Below, in pieces: positions 24,501 through 37,010 of a stretch of 64,000 nucleotides of DNA. Numbering within the stretch: position 1 is the stretch's first letter; every line of letters begins with the position of its first letter. The notes beneath the pieces are model-generated. The model ran no database searches, was not told the DNA's origin, and saw nothing but the letters and a program-made list of their open reading frames with translations. The translations under genes and the position numbers were made by a program. Source of the stretch: Chaenocephalus aceratus (taxonomy: Eukaryota; Chordata; Actinopteri; Perciformes; Channichthyidae); the NCBI GenBank assembly GCA_023974075.1, contig CM043798.1:23094441-23158440 (forward strand), in the 5' to 3' direction.

Positions 24501-27097
24501 TTGGGTTTATTCTTGGTGTTTTTGCCTTCATTATTTCCTGACAGAGGCCTGGGACCCCAGTCGAAGGGTTTCTCCCCCAGAGAGTGCCTCTGTCTGGGTG
24601 GAGATGGTAACTGAGGAGCCGGCTGCTGTGGCTCGGGCACTTTCTGGCCCGTTTTACGCACCATGTACTCCACCAGCGCCTTGTGTTGCATGTGTTTTAA
24701 GTTGGATTTTGTAGCGCTAGAAGCTGAGAGGGCTCTACCTCTCGTCTCAAACATCTTCCTCCGTGCTGCAACCAGTCCCTGCTCCCCTTGCTGCGCAGGT
24801 TCCTCTTCCTCGCATTCGACTGCAAACAGGCTTTCAGTGTCGTTGCCAAAGGAGCGGCATGCAGAGTGGACGGGGGCTCCACCAAGCTGGTTGAGTTTCT
24901 CTGGTTCAGAGTAGCACATCTTTTTCTGCTCTTGAGTCAATCGCTTCCTGCCTCTGATGCGTGCTACCTGGGGCTGGGCCACATTCGCTGGCCTCCCGTT
25001 TACCTCTTCAGCCTCTTTGTCCCTCTCCTCCTGACTCTCCCTGACTTCGTCTTTGATGCTCCCCCTCTCGGGCTCCTCAGAGGCCACAGAGGGAGTGAGT
25101 GTATCTGTGGAGGTCTCGGAGTCCTGTGATGAGGAGAAAGCGTGGATAACTGTAGGCCTCAGCTCAGGTTTTGGCCTGGTACGGTGCGGCCATGACAGCT
25201 GCAGGTCCCTCCTTTTAAATGACGTCTCCCTCAGGACTTTCGACTGGGCATCCTTCAGCTTCTCTTTGTAGTACTTTTTAAAGGAGTCGTCCAGCGTGTT
25301 ACAGGCAACTTCCTCTCTATCGTTCTTGCTCGTGTCACTTTTTAGTGGTCTCTCCTTCTCGCTACCAACCACGTCTCCATGACCCGTTTTGTTTAGAATT
25401 GCTTCGTTGCCTTTTGTACTGAAATCAGCATCCTTTTTAGGCTGTGACGCCGCCCTGCTGGCTCCGGTGAGGTGGTACAGTAGCGGGGTTGTTTCTTTGT
25501 TTATCCTCTCGCTGGCTACATCTCCCAAGGGCTGCCGTTTCCCTCTCTTTGCTTGCTCCTCTCTCTTGTGGGGGGTAGGCTGTTCATTGCTTATGAGTGG
25601 GGTCACCTCCTTTGTTGGTTTGGTTGAATGTGGTGGGCAGTTTCTTTCAGGTCCACAGTAGAATATAGGGTTATTGGCAGTGTGGCGGCTGATATCCCGA
25701 CTCTGGATCATGTCAATTTCTTCTAAGGTGTCGAAGCTTCTCGAGGACCGCATTGAAATGAGGGATAGTCTGTGATTCTCCTGATCCTGGCTTCTGGAGG
25801 AAAGGTCCTGGCTCTGAGAAGTTAAAGCCTCTCTCGCATCACTGAAAGAGGTCTCATCTTGGAGAGATCTAAACAAATTATCCATTGTGCTGTGGCATCT
25901 TCCTTTTTCTCTTAGCACCACAGTGGAGCTCTCACTTCCAGTCTCAGACCCACACACAGATGCAGAGTGTGTCCTCATTCCAGATTCAGACAGCTTACAC
26001 AGTCCTGTGACAAAATAGAATTGACCCTTATGCTGGATGCTGCTGTTGATGAAACCCTGACCAGCATTCCAGGGGCTGGCAGCTCGAGCTGGCTCTGAAC
26101 CAAGCCAATCATGCGCCGAGTGCGCCCTTTTGCGCTTACTCTCCAAATGGCCACTGTTTCCACTGGGCTTGTTGTTATGGTCTTCATTAAACACACCACT
26201 GCTTGAAGGCAGTCTGGGTTTCAGGTGCTCAGGCTGGCTTATGGAGTTTATTGACTTGTCCTGCTCCGCTGCTTTGTTATCAGTGATGCAAAGGTATTCT
26301 GGGTTCAACGGCGCCCTAGTTTGATCGTGAGGCTGGGGATGGGGGCGGTATGTTGGCGGCTGCTGGGCCTGTGGCAGTTCCTGTTGAGAGCCCCTCCACA
26401 CGGAGAAAACTGGGTCCGAACTGAAGCTTGCTTTGCCTGCATCTTGGTTAGCCATCTCAGGTTTTGGAGCATTTTGACCATGGGGCTGTGGATGGAGTCG
26501 ACTGAAGGGTCTGGGCTGTTGTTGAGGCGGCTGGGGTTTAAATTCAGTACCTTGATTGTGGACTCGGCTGTTTTCCAAGTTTTTTGTGGCTATAAAACTA
26601 TCCATTCGTGCTGGAACAGGAGGAGGACGGACAGCAGGGTGGGAATGAGCCCCCATAGGCACCTCTTTTTTAGAGAGCGCTTTGTTGTTGATGTGCAAAC
26701 TGTTGTTGCCATTCTGGTGGTTTACATTGGTGTTGGTATTGTTACGATATTGCTGAGAGATAGCTTCCACAGAGCGATAGAGCTGGTCCATGGTCTTTGA
26801 GTCGGACTGAAGAACCTGGGTGGGATGGTATATGGACTTCACGTACTTAAGATCAGCATAGTGGCTGAAGGAGCTGGACTGTATGTCGTCTGGGAGAAAG
26901 GGGGAGGGGTAGTCTGGGGCAGTGGACCCCCCAGAGAAGGAGCTGTAGGCAGAGTCTCCTTTGCCGTGCTGATGGTGGACTAGATGGTCGGCGATGCTGC
27001 TGTTGGACTTGGCGGGGGAGAGCCGGCTGACGGGCAGGCTCAGAGGATGGAGGTCCACGTTGCTCATTCTCTCAAAGTGGAAGTTGTAGGAATCCAT
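18315..27097 (-). CDS. shroom1: shroom1, actin/Rho-kinase scaffold (whole coding region, 8 exons)
   Basis: Shroom-family protein. Exons (minus strand, high to low): 27097-24450, 24370-24193, 23992-23940, 23264-22659, 22303-21707, 21165-21057, 20496-20224 and 18563-18315, all with AG/GT junctions and matching phases, giving 1,570 residues. There is no PDZ domain, as in mammalian SHROOM1. Shared Shroom1 motifs are DSAYSSFS (about residues 48-55), VLRETSF (about 621-627) and YSEPEKL (about 729). The ASD2 domain (about 1301-1570), which binds Rho kinase and drives apical constriction or cortical actomyosin contraction in this family, is complete, from [14 protein letters not shown] to LGEEQLEAL. 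The protein is much longer than human SHROOM1 (about 850 residues), mostly through the first exon and Ser/Pro-rich linkers. The ATG at 27097 lies six bases after a good acceptor (CCCCAG), so the 5' UTR is on upstream exon(s). It converges with sowaha and is co-oriented with aff4. Confidence 0.93.
18564..20223 (-). other. shroom1: shroom1 intron 7, with possible 27-bp cassette exon
   Basis: 1,660-bp intron between the two ASD2-core exons. Apart from the possible cassette exon at 19557-19583 there is no recognisable content; the sequence is AT-rich. Confidence 0.7.
19557..19583 (-). other. shroom1: Possible in-frame 27-bp cassette exon of shroom1
   Basis: Minus strand: a TTTAG acceptor, 27 bases reading SLWRKEKTT in phase 0, then a consensus donor GTGAGT. 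It would add nine residues between EEM and QSLDSRH without changing frame. A stronger CTGCAG acceptor nine bases upstream would instead bring in an in-frame TAG. No supporting transcript evidence is available from sequence alone. Confidence 0.25.
20224..20496 (-). CDS. shroom1: shroom1 coding exon 7 (ASD2 core)
   Basis: 273 bases, phase 0 at both ends. It encodes [18 protein letters not shown], then [20 protein letters not shown] and [10 protein letters not shown], strongly Shroom ASD2-like helices that form the dimeric Rho-kinase-binding coiled coil. It ends EEM just before GTGAGG. Confidence 0.93.
20497..21706 (-). other. shroom1: shroom1 introns 5 and 6
   Basis: Introns of 541 and 560 bp on either side of coding exon 6 (21057-21165). 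Nothing besides splice signals was recognised. Confidence 0.7.
21057..21165 (-). CDS. shroom1: shroom1 coding exon 6
   Basis: 109 bases, acceptor TTCCAG and donor GTGATT. It encodes a Pro/Ser-rich insert ([16 protein letters not shown]) and then [12 protein letters not shown], the ASD2 segment before the long helices. Ends in phase 0. Confidence 0.85.
21707..22303 (-). CDS. shroom1: shroom1 coding exon 5 (acidic linker and start of ASD2)
   Basis: 597 bases. An acidic Glu/Ser-rich stretch leads into [20 protein letters not shown] and [17 protein letters not shown], which align with the beginning of the Shroom ASD2 coiled-coil domain. Donor GTAAAC, phase 2. Confidence 0.9.
22659..23264 (-). 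CDS. shroom1: shroom1 coding exon 4 (Ser/Pro-rich linker)
   Basis: 606 bases. The acceptor must be GTGTCAG at 23267-23265, because the next AG (CCTCAG) would put the exon out of frame. It encodes [12 protein letters not shown] to NRPSSR, rich in Ser, Pro and Thr with segments such as [15 protein letters not shown]. No named domain was recognised. Confidence 0.88.
23265..23939 (-). other. shroom1: shroom1 intron 3
   Basis: 675-bp AT-rich intron. A GTAAGGTAAGG stretch near 23.62 kb is the only local repeat. No other feature was seen. Confidence 0.65.
23940..23992 (-). CDS. shroom1: shroom1 coding exon 3
   Basis: 53 bases, acceptor TTGCAG and donor GTATGC, encoding [17 protein letters not shown] plus two bases. 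Its phase joins both neighbours exactly. Confidence 0.8.
24193..24370 (-). CDS. shroom1: shroom1 coding exon 2
   Basis: 178 bases, acceptor TTCAG and donor GTATGT. Joined in phase it reads [17 protein letters not shown] and ends TSTPQ in phase 0. It has no internal Met and is recognised from frame continuity and junctions. Confidence 0.85.
24450..27097 (-). CDS. shroom1: shroom1 coding exon 1 (residues 1-882)
   Basis: Large first coding exon, 2,648 coding bases, ending in phase 2 (AG|GTATGA). It encodes a Gln/Pro- and Ser-rich region with no PDZ fold, the DSAYSSFS motif near the start and the VLRETSF and YSEPEKL motifs near residues 621 and 729. A poly-acidic patch (ECEEEEP) and a basic stretch (RIRGRKRLT) lie in the last third. 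The exon probably begins at 27103, with six UTR bases. Confidence 0.93.
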
Positions 27098-29151
27098 GGA
27101 GGACTGGGGCGGATGACAGGAAGGGAAGGGCGGGGTTTGTGATTGTGGTATACAAGTTTGTGCACTGATGCATGCGTCTTCCTTGTGGGTGAAACTTGGG
27201 AATATACCGCCAACACATTTGCACCGTCACGCTCGTCGCTAATTAGTTCATTTTCCTGCCTTTTTTTTGTTTATTCTTGGCCTCTTGAAACGGTCTGCTC
27301 AGTAGCTCCTGGGGGAAAAAACACAAACACAGCACACACTCGTTATCACCATGAATCTTGACTCAGGACACACACTACAGTCTTACATCTGAGGAAAATG
27401 ACTGCTTAAGATGAAAATTAAAAAGACAAAATTCTTGTTCAAACAGCATTTGAAAAACAATAGATTGACCAACACTCAGTATATCACATGGCTCTGTGTG
27501 GTCATCACAAAGATCCCAATGCGTAGCTGTTACGACTGCAAACATGAATGTTTGTGTGAGATTGTCAACTTGGCATGTCCACTAGGTAAATGGCACACCC
27601 AACCACACCCCAACAATAAAGACCTTATCTTAGATAGATAACTGAAATGAAATCAACTAACCCGCCACAATTGCAAAATGTTGCATGGTGCCCAAAACAT
27701 ATTAAGATGCCAGAAAACAAAACCTGGCAGCATCAAAGAAGAAATCCATTAACTTATCGCTTAATAATTATTAATATATGTCACGTAATTGCTTAAGCTT
27801 TTAAATGAGGAACATTTTTATTATAATATTTGTGTCCATCAATTGTTGGATACCACATAGTCAGTCAATTTACTGGTACTTTTACTTTGTTCTTTTTTAA
27901 TTCAAAGGAAGAAAGTTAGGGCTATAGAGTGAACAATCACATTTTCCATGATGACATTTTGTGTACAAGACGTAGCCTACAGTAAAAGGTATTTTGTATG
28001 TTTCACAGCAGGTTGATTGGTAGGTCAGTACAGTTAACCACCTGTTGAAGGAGCCTGTCTTCATGTTGCATGCACACGGCCTCTAATTAGGGATCCTTGA
28101 GGTTGGCAGTGCTCGTTACAGCACACACATGACAAAAATGTCAGGAATTCCATATGGAGCTACAGAAATCTGGGAGGATTAGTCATGTGACGGATGTATG
28201 ATGCCTTGTTATACAGCGCTGCAAACCATAAAGGCTCTCTACATTCTTTTTTTTAGCGAGAGAAGCATTTAGCAGCCTAACATGTAATGATTTGGGCACG
28301 ATTCAATGAACTACACAAGAACAGTGACTGAGACGATAAGGAAACATTTATTGTTATTCTGTTCTAGACGCTGTAGAGTCTTGCAGATTGAAGGGTAGAC
28401 AATGTATTTCCAACTGAGACACAGTGAAGCTTGATGAATAATCTTTTGGTCTTTCAAAATGAGTCCGCTGCAGCATTCAGATTATTTGAATGAACCAATT
28501 AACTTAGTGGGTTTTACTTTAAACTCTAGTAACATTTCCCAAGTTTCCTTATAACACTCTAAAACATTAAAAGTGCAGAGGATGTTATAACTGATAGGGC
28601 TACCATCCTGTAACAAAGACACCTGTTGCCATTATCAGCCAACATCTTAAATACAAACCACAGCCCCTTCAAGTTCACTCTAGTTAATAATAGGTTTAGG
28701 TTTTACGGAGGACTGTAATGACAGAGTAACGGCTCGTCTTTTCCATGACCTGCATGCCTTTCCATGACTTTGTCCTCAAGATGAGGCTGCATACCTGTCA
28801 CGCATACACAAAGGTCGATGTTGCCAATAAAACAAAGACAAGCCAACCAGCTAATCAACTCTGACACTGCAGAATAAAAGTTTGGCCACACGATTGTTGG
28901 AAGTGCAGCAAATGTTGCGTAACAAACCAAAAAGTCCTGTAGAGACTGATCTCTTGGAAACTTAGAATGACAACTGAAACCTCTTTTATAATCAGTATGG
29001 CCATGTTTGTTGCCCAAGCATAAATCCCAGAATTAAAGATGATCCTAGGAGGTGGTCGTTTTGCATACTCGCAAAACCCACCTCCCCAGAGCCTTTCAGA
29101 CTACAGTATTAAGGGGGATTCCATGTGCTTATGAAGGACCTTCTGATCTGT

Positions 29152-29262
<111 letters not shown>

Positions 29263-29619
29263 TTTCCAGCCCTCCTCTTCCTTCTGAGAACACAGAGAGA
29301 GAGGCTCCCAACCAGGGGAGCGCTCAAGTGGAAGTGATGGAGGGGACAGGCAGTGACAAAATGTACAGAGAAGAGAGAGGGAGGGAGGGTGAGGCAGAGG
29401 GTGACCGGCCCAGACAAATACCCTCACACGCAAACCACAACAACAAGAGACAAGAGAAGTGAACAATGACAGCAGGAAAGCTGAATCAAGTTGGAAGGCA
29501 GGATCAGCAGCGAGGCAGGCAGCGAGCCACACAGAGATCAACTACTTGCAGGCTGGTATGAATGAAAGTTTGTCAAGTTAAGAGAGCGATGTTAGCAAGA
29601 AAGAAATAGAAAAACTCAC

Positions 29620-30100
29620 CACAACTTTGAGTCTAAGTTGAAGAAAAAGTTCCCACTTAAATTAGGATTTCCTAAATGATTTCCGTCCTGGCTTCTCTTT
29701 CAGAAAAATCTTTCTTCCTTTCAAAATAGGGACCAGACCAAGTTACCAGGAGAGCTAGATATTAGAGGGAAGACTTCTAGCAAGTCCCTTCTCCCCCCAC
29801 AGAGACCCGAGTCTGCATAGCGGGAGCCTCTGATTGGCCAGCCGATGACGTCTGGCTCTCCGTTTGCACAATGAGCGCAGCGGAGGGAATATTTCACTGC
29901 CGCAGATAGCTGCTAGTGCTGCCGGCCGCTTGAACAACAGAGAGAGCGATGAGGAGCAAAAAAGAAAAAAGGGGGCCTCGCATTCCTGGCTGGCTTCAAA
30001 GACGGAGCAGAGGCCGGGCGCCATTCATTCCCAAGGCCCTGAGCTCGGCACATGGAGACTAGCCAAGGCAGGAGGGAGGACGGAGGATAGGAGGGGGTAG
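29620..30100 (-). promoter_or_regulatory. shroom1: Candidate proximal shroom1 promoter and 5' UTR exon
   Basis: A GC- and CpG-richer patch. On the minus strand it contains a CCAAT box (TGGCCAATCAG, 29840-29830) and a CRE-like TGACGTC at 29846-29852. About 210 bases further along is a strong donor, GTTGTG|GTGAGT, with the exon end at 29620. Such an untranslated exon could splice to the acceptor before 27103. This is inference; no transcript was consulted. Confidence 0.4.
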
Positions 30101-33100
30101 TGGTGGTGGGTGGATGGGTGACCTCCCAACCTCCAACCCAAAAAGAAAAACTGTCACAAAGACTAACTCTCCCCCACCATCGTGCTCAATTTCTCTTATT
30201 CCCAACAGCTATTAGTCTTCCAGGTTTTTCCTATTCTTCGAAACCCTTGTTAATGACCGTTATAAAGAAGCTACACAGCTAAACAATAACCATGAGTCCA
30301 CTCTAATAACTTCTGCAGTGATAATAAAAGGTCATCATTACGGTAATTACCCGTAGAAACGTTTTGTTTAATTATGTGGTAATTATCATACCAGTGGTGG
30401 CCTTTACAAATGATTTTGGTGATAACTGAAAATATAGTACTATATTTAAACAATAAGCTAAGATTATTTTTTTACAGATCTGTCTTGTAAGGGGTCGAAC
30501 AGGATCTCCATGGCACCCTAAGCCTTAAAAAGACCTTATTTGCACTCTATTGTTTTCTACGGTAGCTGGCAATGCTTGTGCCCACTCAGCTATGCAGAGT
30601 TAGCACAGTCAGACAAAGTAGTGCGTCAATGTTTTGTGATTGGTTAACGCTGAACTGGCTGACTCAATCTGACGACAAAATAACGTTTATTAGAACTGAG
30701 AAGGAGAGCTTCATTTTAATAATATAAAAAATGTGAACTGCATTCAACCTGAGCCCTATTTCTTTGTATTATATCTTTTGAAGCTTGATACCTCATTGGA
30801 AATTGTGAGAGAGAACTGGCTATCAGCCTTAAAATAATGTGCAACGCTTATCAAGTCTCTTTCCAAATGTGATAAGAAGAGAGCTCCATGAAAGGGGTCA
30901 ACTTTAAAATAGAAACAGAGATAAGCTCATGCCAGTTTTTGCCTTCAACTGAGCCAAGTACTATATATTGGTGGAGCGAGAGAAAAGTATTCCTTAAGAC
31001 CTGTAAGAATTTAAAGACCATATTTAAAAAAAATCCAAGGAGGTCAGGAAAGGTGTCAGGCAAGGGCACAGTGTTGCAAAGATTGGATTTATAAAACCTA
31101 TGAATGTGAGAGAGAACACGTGGAGGCTGATGGAGAGAGGGAGGAATGAGGGATGGAGGGGGGGGGGGGGGGTGCGAAATTCTTGCAGAGTTTTTTGTCT
31201 TTCAATGGTGATTATGTGTTCCAGTGTGACCTTCACCATGCAGCCACGAGACTGGACCACCAGGCGTCTCAGAAGAATATGGCAGAAATAATACATTGAA
31301 GAGATTGAGAATGTAGATACAGGAAGTACAGGGTGATAAGGAAATGCAGCAGGACCCCCAGAATGCAAGGTGCAATAAGAAGTGGGGAAGGCACAAAGGA
31401 AGAAACCAGCAGGAAATGTGGGGACTATAGGGGCTGATGCCCCTGGTAGCCAGCCAACCGACGAGCAAGCCAAAAACAATAAGTATGTTAGCCCCTAGGC
31501 CATGCTATGTCTGCTGATGAAGAAGATGATGGGTTGGTGGACCTCTGAGCTAAATGGATTTGTCCTCAAAATACTGAAGTTAGCACTGTCTCAACCAACA
31601 GAAACAACTAACTTTTTGTATTGCTGAACATACTCCAATAAAGTGTCTATAGGAAATAGTAAAATACCTTCAGAAGGCATTTTTTCGGGTTAGATAAACT
31701 GGACACATTGCCATGTTTAAATGTACCCAGAATTGATTGTGAATTAGTCTTAGGTAAGATTCAAGAACTATACAGAACAACAAACTATACTTTGCAACAG
31801 ATGATTTTGTCTGAAGTTGTAGTCTCAGTCTTAGTAGTCAAGTCAAAGTCTTTTATACTTTTGACTGGACCCTAAAATATGTTTGGGCCAGATTAGCCTT
31901 TGGAGATTGACAGTGTCGAGAGGGGGAGATACAGGAGATGATAGGTGAGGACCGAAGGCCGTATTCAAACTTGAGTACATGATGCTCAGGGACCAGTTTC
32001 CTGGTTACTTTAAAAAAAAGAATGTACTAGAGGTAAGAAAACATTAAACGAGAGTAGAATGCTGCGCCAATGCTGTTGTAAGAAGACACACTAAAATAAC
32101 ACACTTTGTGTCAGGAAATATGTCAACTGTACCACATAGAAGACTCCTTTCATACTGAAGAACAGAACAGTCAAAAACATCGCTAATAGACTAGGCACCT
32201 CAGAATTCCTGATTCAAATGGGGAAAAAAGAAAATATACAAACATGCACATAGCCTAGGTCTTTGTCAAGAGGCTCCACTCTGGTTACGACATTAATGAT
32301 TTAAGCTTCTTGTTAGGATTTGTTACAATGACCTTTCAGGGCAAAAATGCCTCCATTAAAACGTGAACTGTTATTTTCTTTACTTTCTTACAATGTACAC
32401 TATATGAGATTCTTGACCCTATAACGAATACCACCTCGGTACACGGAAGATACTTTAACACAAGCCGCTAGAAACTCGGTGTCATCCAATGAGAAATCTT
32501 TTACATGTGTGAGAGTAAAATGGACGAATGAGGCATCACACATTCGCAAATACTTCACTTCTGAACTCAAGTTTCCCACAGGACCTGAAAGACATCATTC
32601 CTATTGTCCCTGATCAAACAGAAACAGAGAGGAAGCCGTTTTGAAAAGGTGGAAGTGGTCGGGTGTTGAGCACTTCCACAGTGAAGCATTTATCAACGGT
32701 AAAGGGAAAGCTGCGTTGCCATGCACTGTTGTCACCAACGCCTGCATGGCAGTCCCTCCTGTATGTGTGTGTCAAACTTGGAAAAGGACAGAGATTAAGA
32801 GAGAGCAACTGTGGCTGTGTGTTGCTGGGCAGTGCTCACATCGGTGTGTCAAATCTCAAACTGACCAAGACAAGCTGTCACACTCTAACAAGCTCCACAT
32901 TCCTGCCTTGATCTGGCCTAAATTACTTGACAATATTAAAATTCAGTCTGCATGATTTTATGTTGAGGAATTCACTTAAACCGGCATACACTTAAATAAC
33001 CATACATGTCTTACTGTTACTTCTCCTGCAAAACAAATAGTGCTTGGACTCTAAATGCAAAAGGGTCAATAGAAGTGTGTTTATAACTGTAAAAAAAACA

Positions 33101-33252
33101 TCAGTTTGACATTATGTATCCTTCCTTGTCAACCATTAACCAGGAACTGCAATTCCCTGCAGCATTAAGCTTTAAAACTGAACACAGGCTTTAGGGAATG
33201 ATACACTTCTTATTGCTTTCAAGTGGCTTCTGAGAAGACAATTACTTTTGTA

Positions 33253-33446
33253 TTAAGAACCCCCGGTGGGGCTGCGATATGATCTAGTCATGGTGAGTTT
33301 ACTTGGATACCGTAGGAATTCCTCCACACTAGAATAGCACAAGGCTGCAGGCGTGATGAGAGTTTTGTTTGGTGTAAAATCATCATTTCTGCGGCATATC
33401 CTTTTCAGTCTCTGGTCTGTGTGTTCATATCTGAGAGCAGACTTAT
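33253..33446 (-). other. Orphan reading frame with acceptor-like start (unrecognised)
   Basis: A minus-strand frame of about 64 codons follows a plausible acceptor (GACCCAG at 33447) and ends in TAA. It contains YEHTDQRLKRICRRNDDF and ends RSYRSPTGGS. Its composition looks more protein-like than neighbouring chance frames, but I do not recognise the family and no partner exons are evident. It could be chance or an old pseudogene piece. Confidence 0.15.
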
Positions 33447-36400
33447 CTGGGTCAGATGTGCACAAAAAGTCAAATGAAGGAAGCAATTATAATCGGGAAC
33501 TGAATGGTACACTGAACGCTGTCAAATGTAAAACCTGAAATAAAAGGTTATGCAGCAACAATCTGTCTTGCAGCTTGATATAATGCAAATAAAGCGTATT
33601 CGTGCAGGCGCACACTTCTGATGTCAGCAGAGACAGGGCTGATGCTCTACACTTCAGATTTCACATTTTGCTGGTTTAAAACAGTGACAAAATTGAACAT
33701 CTCTACAAAGCCAAATAGTTCATAGGACAAAGAAAATGTCTGATAGCACTAACAACACGGGAGACAAAAGAGAGCCATGGTGAGGAATGTAAGAAAGGAA
33801 GAAAAAACAAAACACAGAAAGTGCGAAAGAAGAGGCTGCCCGGCAGACAGATGACGACAAACAACACACAAAAACAAATGACCCACTTCCTGTTTAAAGG
33901 TCAGAAACGTCTCATAGGCTCCATCAGCATGTACAAAAACATTAAAAAAAAACACATCTATTGTTCTTGGGTCCCCAGTGTCTCCTAAAACCCAGGCCTC
34001 ATCTCTCAACAGAGAGACTGCAGTCGAGGCAGGACGGATAAAAGGAAGCTCAGTTTGGTCTTTTCTTTGGGCAACATCTGTCAACTCCCCCTCAACTAAA
34101 TTACTTTTCATTGAATTGTTTTACATTGCAATAAATTGTATCACAAATGTTTCTTGTTGCAATTTCAGTGTTTTCCAATATCATGAAGCCCTGAATTGTA
34201 CACAAGCAGAAATGTGGTTTAATATGCAATTATGGAAGTGTTTGTGGGATCTTAGGTAAATATCTATCTATATCTGTAGTACTCGTAACTTTTTGCATCC
34301 TGCACTGAAAATGTATATTGTAATATGTATGTGTAGTGGCTATAGTCAATTATTGTGAGCCTTTGTAATCGAGCTGTAGTGGGGGGGTGTGATTCAGCAC
34401 CAGATTATTTAGGGTACACTTGATGGCAATCAAACACAAAGTCAGTCTGATGAAGCAACATGTAAACATGCTTTCTCCTGCTTTTCAATTGAATTTGTTA
34501 ATTATTATTATACGGTATTTACAGTTAGTATACAGTACATTATACAGTTTCAATGTTTCATAAAATGCTGACATGAAATCGATCCTAGCAAATAAGTCCT
34601 ACTGCAAACAGAACAATTAATTCCTTTTGCAAGCTAAACAGTTATATATCTGCCCATTACAATCATTGATTTGTACTCGTAGAATGTATTAATGCTGCTA
34701 ATCTGAGCCAAAGCTTTCAATGGACTTATCTCACCCTATACAGAGTGGAGTGGCAGAAAGGAACCAGGTCATATCGTATGGCCTAACTGCATTTTTTACA
34801 ATTAGTGAAAGCGGCTCTGCTCCCTGTGAGGATGTCATTGTTTGCCTTGGAAATAATAATTGTTCAGGTTCAGTGTTTTATTCTACAAGAGAACAACTGA
34901 GAAAGGTCTCCAGGACTTTGTGTCAATTAGGAAACATTTTCGTTTAGAATTAGTTGCGTGAGTGTAAACAATTTTTGTTGCAAAATGTATGAAGTTTAAA
35001 CAAATTCTGAAGTTTCCTAACAGCTTTTCCTATGCAATACTTCAACATGAACATACAATTACCTGAATGCAAACAGGCTATTGTGAGCATGTTAGTATGC
35101 AAACACCAATAATACAATTTCATTAGACTTTGTGGATGTCCACCATGTTGTGGTGGATGACAGCGGACAGTACTTACGTTTCTGTTTCTTGAGAAAGAAG
35201 AGAAAGTGACAGGAAGTTAGAGTCAACTGACTAACAACTCACAATAATAAAAACCGTACAATAAAACAATCTGCTGTCTATGCTGGGTAACTTTCGTGCC
35301 AAACACCTGACACTTTATGGCCAGATGGCACTCTGACACTCGGTGCCTTATCACTCTTTGGTAGTTTGGTAGAGGAACATGGAAAGGAATGGGCTTGATA
35401 AGCAGCTAGGGCAGGTACAACAAGGAGAGCAAACAGGTTGCTATATTCAGTAAACACAGCTATCAGTTTGACGTCTTAAAACAAAATATACAAATCTTAG
35501 TCAAATACTTTCAGCTACTTATTTACTGCTCTGTTTCTCTCACACATCTACACCTCAAGCCACAGAAAGGATTCAGTCATCCTGGTAGGACACAATGGAT
35601 TCTACGTGCAATGAATGTATTGCATTTGCAGACGTCAGGAGAAGATAAGACAATAAGAGGATAGCCTACAGGTCACTTCCTGGTTGAACAAAATGTGCAT
35701 GAAATAAACCTTTGGGTTTACATTCAATAAAGCAATTTGATGACTTGTCGTAAAGTCAAATTAGTTTAAAATGAAAGTTATGACTTTTATGCAAGGCTTG
35801 GATGTTGTGTTCATCCTGATTATTTTGTGAGGCCTATTATATCACAAGGACACATTTAGTTTTAATACCCTTTGAATAATTGTATTAGATACTTAATCTT
35901 GCAGTGAGGGAGTTATACACAGGAAGAAGACAGAATAATAAAGTTCCAAAGGACGATTTGTGCAAGCACCAGTTAGTAAAATGGTTTTGCAATGACACTG
36001 AGTGACACAGTATAAGCTTTTGATTTAGTTTGTCCATTCATCCAACTAAAAATAATATTGAACAAAGTAATTAAATTAGGTAAAAACAGATGAAAGTTCT
36101 GCGTCTATAGCCTTGCACAACACACTATTTCATGAGAAAAGCCTCAAATTGTTATCCCTATCTTTCTACAGTCACACAAATCCTAAATCTTTACATCAAC
36201 AGACTATCCTGTTCACTTTGAGACACTCAGACGACATAATTAGAAGTGAGTGTTTCCCCTCCTGTAATCGCTCGACCTCCTGCAGTGGCCGAAGTCAGGT
36301 TACAGTACCAAATGACCGGCTGAGCTCCAACACAACAGAATTCCTCGTCTGGCCTTATTGCTCCCCTAGACCCGCCTAATATGAGGCAATTACCGCCAAT

Positions 36401-37010
36401 GAAAGGACATTTTAGATCATAGTATGTAATCAAAGCTTATACAGAATACCAGGGACTAGTTATGAAGGGAACAGTAAAGACATTCCCCACAGCTAACACA
36501 AAACACTGAGAGATTAAGGCATCAACCAAAGTGACCCTGTCTGTCAACACTACCATTCTTTTGCTTGTTAAGCTCTCTGCACCCCCCCCCAGAGTCCTGC
36601 TCAGAAGACACTATGCACCGATAATGATGGTCACACATGTTTGTTGCTCATGTATTTCAAAAGGCCTTTTATCACTGAAGACAGTTTGACATGTCACAGC
36701 AGAGAAAGCTCAGGTGTGACTGATAAAATACATTATTGTTGAATTCTTTTTAGCTGAGGTATAATAAATCCAAAGAAAAACCACTGGTGTCAGTAATCGA
36801 CGGGTGTGTGCATACCTTTTTAGGAATAGTTAAACGTTTTGAAAAAGACAGTTACTTTCTTTCTTTTCAAAAGTTAGATTGGAAGATGGATCTTTTTCAC
36901 ATGGATATTTTGATTTGTCATAGTAGGAAACGCACAGGGAAATTGATTGATGATGGTTCAGCACCATTAAGTTCTGCAATAAGCTATTCTACTCTTCCAA
37001 ATGGAACGTA

